Both the position numbers and the translations under genes were made by a program. 10,654 bases of DNA, from NCBI GenBank assembly GCA_003564505.1, contig PXFD01000038.1, forward strand, positions 1 to 10,654. Reading direction: 5' to 3'. This document shows, piece after piece, positions 6,946-10,654 of the stretch. The notes under the pieces are model-generated. The model saw only the letters and a list, made by a program, of their open reading frames with translations, was not told where the DNA came from and searched no databases. The stretch comes from Syntrophomonadaceae bacterium (lineage in GTDB: Bacteria > Bacillota_D > Dethiobacteria > DTU022). Position 1 is the stretch's first letter, and each line of letters opens with the position of its first letter.

Positions 6946-7742
6946 TCTACTTCCCTCCATGTTTCGTGCATTATCTCTGCCGGGACTAAAAGATTCCATT
7001 CCTTAACAAACAAGCTATTCCTGCGCTTTCCACGGACAAAATAGTGGGGCTGGTCAGGACGTAACCGGTGAAGCGTTTTTAAATGAGTTTCATCAACCAT
7101 TAAAGTCTCTCGATGTTGGTCCAAGAAAAACCCCACTTTTGCAGCTGTAGTAGCATTGTTGAGCAAGCCTACATAGTCTACAACCTGATCTAAATCAAAA
7201 AACTCTATTGATTCTAATGAACGCCACATTTCTTCCAGGCTTCCGGCCAGATCGGGACGATTTAACAGATCGACTAAAGTTCGCTCAAGTGTGGCTACTT
7301 TTAGTTCAACACCAGAGCGGTTACGGAAAACAACTCCATATAAATCCTTTTCCATTAGCTGCAGATTTTGCGGCACCTGCACACTTATAAACTTATAATT
7401 TCTAAACTCAAACTGTGATATCCGGTGGCGAGCCGTATAGTAGAGAGTGTTAAAAGTAGAGTAGGCTCTGCCGTGAAACTCAAGTGCTGTATGATGTGAA
7501 AGAACCGCATCGGGTTGTAATTTGGCTGCTACAAGATAAGGGTCGACCGGGCTTGTCTCCGGATCCTCACCTGCGGGCACCGACAGGTAAAGGCCACGGC
7601 GTACTGGTACGATTAAACCTTTGTTCCGATAATAGGTTAGAAGCGCTTTACGGGTATTTGTTTTGCCGGTACCCTGGGTGGATAAATATTGATCAAGATC
7701 TGAAACGGTAAAAACAGCATGTTTCGCTAAAAATTCCTGCAT
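6942..7742 (-). CDS. abiEi: AbiEi antitoxin, type IV toxin-antitoxin transcriptional repressor
   Basis: A 266-residue AbiEi-family antitoxin. These proteins have an N-terminal winged helix-turn-helix that represses the operon and a C-terminal domain that counteracts the toxin. Visible features are an N-terminal helical DNA-binding region (1-55) with the wing-like GLIVPVRRGLYLSVP (42-56), LSHHTALEFHGR (81-92), and the characteristic ATLERTLVDLLNRPDLAG (150-167), all typical of the AbiEi_4/AbiEi_3 domains. The frame is intact. ATG 7742 has a modest GGTGGTGAG ribosome site upstream. Its TGA stop overlaps the toxin's GTG start, so translation is coupled. A strong promoter with an overlapping palindrome lies just upstream, consistent with autoregulation. 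The antitoxin remains whole although the toxin is interrupted. Confidence 0.92.
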   Translation of the reverse strand: MQEFLAKHAVFTVSDLDQYLSTQGTGKTNTRKALLTYYRNKGLIVPVRRGLYLSVPAGEDPETSPVDPYLVAAKLQPDAVLSHHTALEFHGRAYSTFNTLYYTARHRISQFEFRNYKFISVQVPQNLQLMEKDLYGVVFRNRSGVELKVATLERTLVDLLNRPDLAGSLEEMWRSLESIEFFDLDQVVDYVGLLNNATTAAKVGFFLDQHRETLMVDETHLKTLHRLRPDQPHYFVRGKRRNSLFVKEWNLLVPAEIMHETWREVE

Positions 7743-7773
7743 TGATTCTCACCACCATATGACATAAAATCGA

Positions 7774-7800
7774 GATAGTGCTAATAATATTAATACTATC
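7774..7800. repeat. Inverted repeat overlapping the abiE -10 box, likely AbiEi operator
   Basis: GATAGT (7774-7779) and ACTATC (7795-7800) are perfect 6-bp arms around an AT-rich near-palindromic centre (AATATTA-like). The repeat covers the -10 element TAATAT of the abiE promoter. AbiEi repressors are known to bind inverted repeats in their own promoter, so this is the natural operator candidate; binding itself is inference. Confidence 0.6.
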
Positions 7801-7815
7801 GAAGGAAATTGTCAA
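7787..7815 (-). promoter_or_regulatory. abiE operon promoter
   Basis: On the minus strand a perfect -35 TTGACA (7810-7815) and a near-perfect -10 TAATAT (7787-7792) are spaced by 17 nt, giving a start about 38 nt before abiEi ATG 7742. It is the best promoter in the window. Confidence 0.8.
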
Positions 7816-7825
7816 ATAGATCAGT

Positions 7826-7841
7826 TGTGAGGGTGTGAGGG
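7826..7841. repeat. Tandem 8-bp direct repeat upstream of the abiE promoter
   Basis: TGTGAGGG occurs twice head to tail (7826-7833, 7834-7841), starting 10 bp upstream of the abiE -35 box. It could be a second regulator site or chance; no function is shown. Confidence 0.4.
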
Positions 7842-7937
7842 CTGGCCTATCGTTAGTGCAAGAGCTTAAGCGCTTTCGTGGGAGCAAGGTTGCTCACAGG
7901 TTTTCCCGGTGAACACCAGGCACCAATATAGCATCAT

Positions 7938-8018
7938 TTAATTGAGATAGTTCCAAATACTTAACAAAGCACCAATCACTATTATGGCTATGCCAATCTT
8001 GATAAGCCTGGGCTTCGC
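7938..8018 (-). other. Out-of-frame tail coding for a third membrane helix
   Basis: Immediately after a point inside the small membrane gene, another frame stays open for 26 codons (8018 down to TAA 7938-7940). It encodes AKPRLIKIG, a hydrophobic run and SIWNYLN: a positively charged entry and about 18 hydrophobic residues, a clean membrane helix. The frame has a stop just upstream (TAA at 8019-8021) and no start, so it makes sense only as the continuation of the preceding gene after loss of one base near 8018-8023. Confidence 0.55.
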
Positions 8019-8206
8019 TTATTGAATGAGGCTAATTCAAACAGAAATCCAATTAGAAAAGAAGTTACTGCTATTAGTAGATAATAGATAGTTATTTCAG
8101 GCTCTTGCCTTATCATCATTGCCCCCTGGAATAGCTCAGTTAAATATATAAACGGTAAAACCCCTGCAAACATTATTAGTAAGGACGAAATGATCACCTT
8201 AACCAT
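7988..8206 (-). CDS. Small membrane protein of unknown function (probably frameshifted)
   Basis: I do not recognise the family. The 72-residue frame has two membrane helices: VIISSLLIMFAGVLPFIYL (4-22) and ITIYYLLIAVTSFLIGFLFEL (38-58), joined by a polar loop with two Met and an RQEPE turn. ATG 8206 is chosen because GAAGG sits five nt upstream; the longer TTG form at 8218 abuts its own AGGGG and has no proper spacing. From residue 63 the in-frame end KRSPGLSRLA is non-hydrophobic and ends at TAG 7988, while the alternative frame encodes a convincing third helix ending at 7938. The intact ancestor was probably about 89 residues with three helices. It lies 59 nt after the lipoprotein gene with no terminator between, so the two are likely co-transcribed. 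Confidence 0.55.
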   Translation of the reverse strand: MVKVIISSLLIMFAGVLPFIYLTELFQGAMMIRQEPEITIYYLLIAVTSFLIGFLFELASFNKRSPGLSRLA

Positions 8207-8265
8207 AATTACCTTCAACCCCTTTCAAGAATTTTCGTAACAATAAAAATCACAACTTAGTACGG

Positions 8266-8811
8266 TTACATGTCACCTGTATTGACTAACACAATATCTT
8301 CCTGCTGATCCCCCCATTGTATGGTTATACTAAGTGTTTGTGCCATTTTAGTTATTTCTGCAATACTCTCATCAACCGTATAATCAAAGAAGTAAAAAAA
8401 CTCATTGCTTTCTAATTGTGTTTTGGTAAGGACACCTGACTGTTCTTGAACAAGCGATATGCCAACCGGTATAGTTTCACTTAGCTCTTTTAATTTTTCT
8501 GGAAGGATAACATTGACTACATTACCCATCTCGTCTTTTATAGCCACCACATCTTCAGGTAACCATAAATATTTAATGATAAGAGTTTGCTCTTCTTGAA
8601 GATTGGACATGTCCTGAAGGTAATTTAACGAAAAGGCTATTCGATACGTTGACGAAGTATTTTCCGTTACACTTGCTTCTACATCCCAATATTCGCCTGT
8701 GCCAGTAAAAGTGTATTGCTGGCTTTTCCAGCTATTTGTTGAGCAGCCGATGTTTATAAACATTATGCATGTTAATATCACTGCCAATATGATATATCTG
8801 TTTGTTCTCAC
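8266..8811 (-). CDS. Small lipoprotein of unknown function
   Basis: A 181-residue protein with an N-terminal export signal (MRTNRYIILAVILTCIMFI) and a lipobox-like end NIGC, lipidated cysteine C23, followed by STNSW. The lipobox is not ideal, with Asn at -3 instead of Leu. The mature part is acidic, beta-rich in appearance and without Cys; it includes YTFTGTGEYWDVEASV (33-48), IIKYLWLPEDVV and a C-terminal ITIQWGDQQEDIVLV, suggestive of a beta-sandwich. I recognise no family. Start GTG 8811 has AAGGAGG eight nt upstream. It follows a terminator (8931-8966), so it should have its own promoter, which I could not identify; a palindrome at 8863-8879 lies in the leader. An envelope role next to the sigma/anti-sigma operon is inference. 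Confidence 0.75.
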   Translation of the reverse strand: MRTNRYIILAVILTCIMFINIGCSTNSWKSQQYTFTGTGEYWDVEASVTENTSSTYRIAFSLNYLQDMSNLQEEQTLIIKYLWLPEDVVAIKDEMGNVVNVILPEKLKELSETIPVGISLVQEQSGVLTKTQLESNEFFYFFDYTVDESIAEITKMAQTLSITIQWGDQQEDIVLVNTGDM

Positions 8812-8862
8812 AACAACAACCTCCTTATGAAAATATGGCTAAATAGCTTTATCTTTAAACCC

Positions 8863-8879
8863 CGTTATATAAGATAACG
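8863..8879. repeat. Palindrome upstream of the lipoprotein gene
   Basis: CGTTAT (8863-8868) and ATAACG (8874-8879) are perfect arms around ATAAG, between the terminator at 8931-8966 and the lipoprotein start at 8811. It may be an operator. No convincing -35/-10 pair surrounds it. Confidence 0.4.
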
Positions 8880-8930
8880 AATCAATTAGTGGAAGATTTT
8901 TTAATTTATGTTCAGGCTTATCGGTTTAAG

Positions 8931-8966
8931 AAAAAAGAGCTGATGCGCAACTCTCTGCTCTTTTTT
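8931..8966 (-). terminator. Intrinsic terminator after the sigma/anti-sigma operon
   Basis: AAAAAAGAGC (8931-8940) and GCTCTTTTTT (8957-8966) pair over 10 bp with a 16-nt loop. On the minus strand the stem is followed by T-rich sequence (TTTTTTCTT), 60 nt past the stop of the preceding gene. The A/T symmetry would let it work in both directions. Confidence 0.85.
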
Positions 8967-9028
8967 AAAATTACCCTTGATTAATTGAGTTGATCATGAG
9001 GTTAAGGTTCAAATTGAAAAAGCTGCTG

Positions 9029-9781
9029 CTACCGGAATATAAAATGCTCGACTAACCAGTAGTGCGCCGGCAACCCTACAACAGAAGGGATTTCTAAGCC
9101 AACAACTACCTGGTAATCGCCATAATCGGCTATATATAGTACCTTTCTATAAATAGCATCAAATATTTCACCTTCTTCAACCCTTACTATATCAACCCTG
9201 TAAACCGGAGCCCCCAGGTCGGCAAATGCTTCTTCATCATTTTCCATGTGCCCTATTGTAATTTCTGGTTCTTCTGCTGAGTTGGCAATACTGTTGTTAT
9301 CAAGCCAGGGCTCGACTTCTTTAAACAAGGATAGAATAGTATTTAAAGAACCATGCGCGGAAGATGAAACATGCTCTACCGGTAATTCACCTTGCTCTTC
9401 ATCTTCACCTTTAATCACATTTAACCTGCTGTCAAACCAGACAGTAAAGGTTTCTTCTGAAGTGATGATGCCCGGGTAAGTGCTTAGCTTTTGGTAAATG
9501 ATAAGTCTGTCTGCTTCCTCGCCGTCAATAGCCTCTCTGCCTTCATAAACATAATGGGTTCTTGATTTTACCCAGCTCTTTTCTCTTATGATCATGTTCA
9601 GCTCTTCAAAGGTAGATGTAAGCTCTCTGAATGTGGTAGGGCATATCACATTATCAAAAGAGGTAGGCTCTGGTGGCAGTTCTTCCTCTGGCAGGTTGTT
9701 GTAGACTATTAAGAATAAGGTTATTAAGATAATCGCGCCAAAGGTTACTGTTAATACAGAAAGCTTGCCATTTTCACTCAA
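9029..9781 (-). CDS. Membrane-anchored exported protein of unknown function
   Basis: I do not recognise the family. From TTG 9781 the product is 250 residues: a short polar N-terminus, one membrane helix (about 6-28, LSVLTVTFGAIILITLFLIV), a Pro/Glu linker (NNLPEEELPPEP) and an acidic outer domain. That domain holds the repeating pattern HYVYEGREAIDGEEADRLIIYQ and ETFTVWFDSRLNVIKGE, reminiscent of beta-rich LolA-like folds (inference only), and ends HYWLVEHFIFR. The start is unsettled: TTG 9781 has GGGAG eight nt upstream, while ATG 9814 and TTG 9823 give longer forms but have only pyrimidine-rich sequence before them. It follows the anti-sigma gene in the same direction and is closed by the terminator at 8931-8966, so it is probably the last gene of the ECF sigma operon and may sense or respond to envelope stress. 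Confidence 0.75.
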   Translation of the reverse strand: MSENGKLSVLTVTFGAIILITLFLIVYNNLPEEELPPEPTSFDNVICPTTFRELTSTFEELNMIIREKSWVKSRTHYVYEGREAIDGEEADRLIIYQKLSTYPGIITSEETFTVWFDSRLNVIKGEDEEQGELPVEHVSSSAHGSLNTILSLFKEVEPWLDNNSIANSAEEPEITIGHMENDEEAFADLGAPVYRVDIVRVEEGEIFDAIYRKVLYIADYGDYQVVVGLEIPSVVGLPAHYWLVEHFIFR

Positions 9782-9866
9782 GGTTATCACTCCCAGCTTG
9801 GCCTTTATTTGCATAACGAACAAGGGAGGCGATTTATTACATAATATTTATATTTTTTTAAATAAA

Positions 9867-10568
9867 TTATTCTATATATTCCATGCTCTCTGCCATTCTA
9901 ATAATTTCGTCCATAGAAATTAGGCCAAGTAATAAGAATTTATTCTCTTTATATCCAAACAGTAAGGTGCTGTAATCATTTTTAAAGTAGTAATAGGCCA
10001 GCTCATCATTTACAAGTAGCTGCTCATGATAGGCGTCTTCACTGTCGATGCCTACCGAGGAGCCACTGGGTAATCTCTTTAGCTGAATTAAATCACCACC
10101 TTCATTTTCATAAGTTACCACATAAAAGCTGCCTGAGGTTTCTATTTTTTCAAGAGTGTATCCGTCAGGTATGTAGGAAGGCAGATGCATTCCAGGGGTT
10201 TCAGGAAATTGGCTGTGATCAATACTTCCGTCATCAATAAGAAAACTGGTATATCTTTCGTTTGTTTCAATAATAAAGTTTAAGACCCTGACCCGCCAGG
10301 CCTCTACAGATAAAATCGTTAGCCCTGACAGGAGGATGAAGATAAGTATTGCGGCGGCTACTTGCAAAGCCCGTTTTTTGAAGGTTGCAAGCCTTTTGCT
10401 TTTTTCTTCCCGGGCAAATAGAAGTTGCATTTTTCTTTCAAAGCCGGCAGAAAATTGGTGTACACCGGCTCTTTCTAAGGGGTGAGCATCGGCCAAAGCA
10501 TCAAGCTGCCTGGATGTTGCATACTCCAATAGCCGGTCAAAGCTGTTACCTGCTGCTTGCTTTTTCAT
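9867..10568 (-). CDS. Membrane anti-sigma factor with DUF4367-like outer domain
   Basis: A 233-residue single-pass membrane protein: a charged cytoplasmic N-terminus (1-65) that would hold the sigma factor, a membrane helix (66-89, ALQVAAAILIFILLSGLTIL), and an outer domain (about 130-232) running from LPSYIPDGYTLEKIE to the end, with VTYENEGGDLIQLKRL, VNDELAYYYFKND and LLGLISMDEIIRMAESMEYI. That order of motifs fits DUF4367, found in clostridial anti-sigma factors. The N-terminus lacks the His-Cys motif of zinc anti-sigma domains. ATG 10568 has GAGGTG seven nt upstream and overlaps the end of the sigma gene by 23 nt, indicating coupled translation. By analogy it would hold the sigma factor at the membrane and release it on an envelope signal. 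Confidence 0.82.
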   Translation of the reverse strand: MKKQAAGNSFDRLLEYATSRQLDALADAHPLERAGVHQFSAGFERKMQLLFAREEKSKRLATFKKRALQVAAAILIFILLSGLTILSVEAWRVRVLNFIIETNERYTSFLIDDGSIDHSQFPETPGMHLPSYIPDGYTLEKIETSGSFYVVTYENEGGDLIQLKRLPSGSSVGIDSEDAYHEQLLVNDELAYYYFKNDYSTLLFGYKENKFLLLGLISMDEIIRMAESMEYIE

Positions 10569-10654
10569 AGCCAGACACCTCTTCCCCTAATCTTTTTGCC
10601 AGCATCTGTTTAGCCCTGTGTAATCTTACGGCTACATTTTCAGCAGATATGCCC
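10546..10654 (-). CDS. ECF-type RNA polymerase sigma factor (partial, C-terminus only)
   Basis: The last 35 codons of a gene entering from the right edge, reading GISAENVAVRLHRAKQML then AKRLGEEVSGYEKASSR. This is the second half of sigma-70 region 4.2, the helix-turn-helix that contacts the -35 element; the VAVRLHRAKQMLAKRL segment matches the usual VKSRLHRARxxL of ECF factors. It ends at TAA 10546-10548, overlapping the anti-sigma start by 23 nt in another frame. ECF factor followed by overlapping membrane anti-sigma factor is the standard arrangement. Usually such an operon is transcribed by its own sigma factor, but the promoter is outside the window. Confidence 0.8.
   Translation of the reverse strand, partial: GISAENVAVRLHRAKQMLAKRLGEEVSGYEKASSR

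Noticed and set aside
6946..6999. AbiEii start at ATG 6999 or ATG 6960
   Set aside because: Both lie within abiEi without a good ribosome site; GTG 6945 has GGAGGG at seven nt and overlaps the abiEi stop in the usual coupled manner.
7693..7887. 64-codon minus-strand frame across the abiE promoter
   Set aside because: It covers the promoter and the start of abiEi in another frame, has no ribosome site and no recognisable content.
9246..9479. 77-codon plus-strand frame inside the exported protein gene
   Set aside because: Antisense shadow of a gene with a good signal anchor; no ribosome site or family pattern.
1..10654. CRISPR array, tRNA or rRNA gene, transposase, integrase or attachment site
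   Set aside because: No regularly spaced repeats, cloverleaf-like segment, rRNA stretch or recombinase motifs were found on either strand by reading.

Overview
The window reads as a Gram-positive, probably anaerobic and fatty- or aromatic-acid-using Bacillota (Clostridia-like) chromosome. The reasons are strong Shine-Dalgarno sites (GGAGG/AGGAGGTGAT) before most genes, an ECF sigma factor with a DUF4367-like anti-sigma factor, a small lipoprotein, and a run of carboxylate uptake and CoA-activation genes. No rRNA, tRNA, CRISPR array, transposase or integrase is visible. The assignment is inferred from gene style only.

Left part (1-5617), carboxylate uptake and activation. On the minus strand, a two-subunit sodium:solute symporter (small subunit 2705-3010, large subunit 1019-2680) is followed by a PaaK-like acyl/aryl-CoA ligase that runs off the left edge (1-935). 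A strong hairpin (967-1011) separates symporter and ligase. Divergently, on the plus strand, lie a DUF456-type membrane protein (3283-3762) and a full-length long-chain fatty acyl-CoA synthetase (3880-5550) closed by a clear terminator. Together they suggest import of organic acids and their activation to CoA thioesters.

Middle (5618-7815), a type IV toxin-antitoxin (abortive infection) cassette of the AbiE type on the minus strand. A consensus promoter (TTGACA-17-TAATAT) overlapping an inverted repeat drives abiEi (antitoxin/repressor, 6942-7742). abiEi is translationally coupled through a GTGA overlap to abiEii (nucleotidyltransferase toxin). The toxin frame carries one in-frame TAG at codon 141, with intact homologous sequence on both sides, so it is a recently broken or recoded toxin. 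A gene-free AT-rich stretch (5618-5970) downstream holds a 24-bp inverted repeat and an orphan minus-strand promoter pointing into the 3' end of the acyl-CoA synthetase.

Right part (7938-10654), an envelope-signalling module on the minus strand. It holds the C-terminus of an ECF sigma factor (10546-10654, cut by the window edge), an overlapping membrane anti-sigma factor with a DUF4367-like outer domain (9867-10568) and an unrecognised membrane-anchored exported protein (9029-9781), then a terminator (8931-8966). Beyond it are an unrecognised lipoprotein (8266-8811) and a small membrane protein (7988-8206) whose third membrane helix lies in another frame immediately downstream, which points to a frameshift.

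The clearest points of interest are the amber codon in abiEii, the frameshifted three-helix protein, the abiE promoter/operator, the degenerate ATP-binding loop in the PaaK-like ligase, and the orphan promoter with its palindrome. I see no convincing wholly new system. The sigma-linked cluster of uncharacterised envelope proteins is the least explained part.
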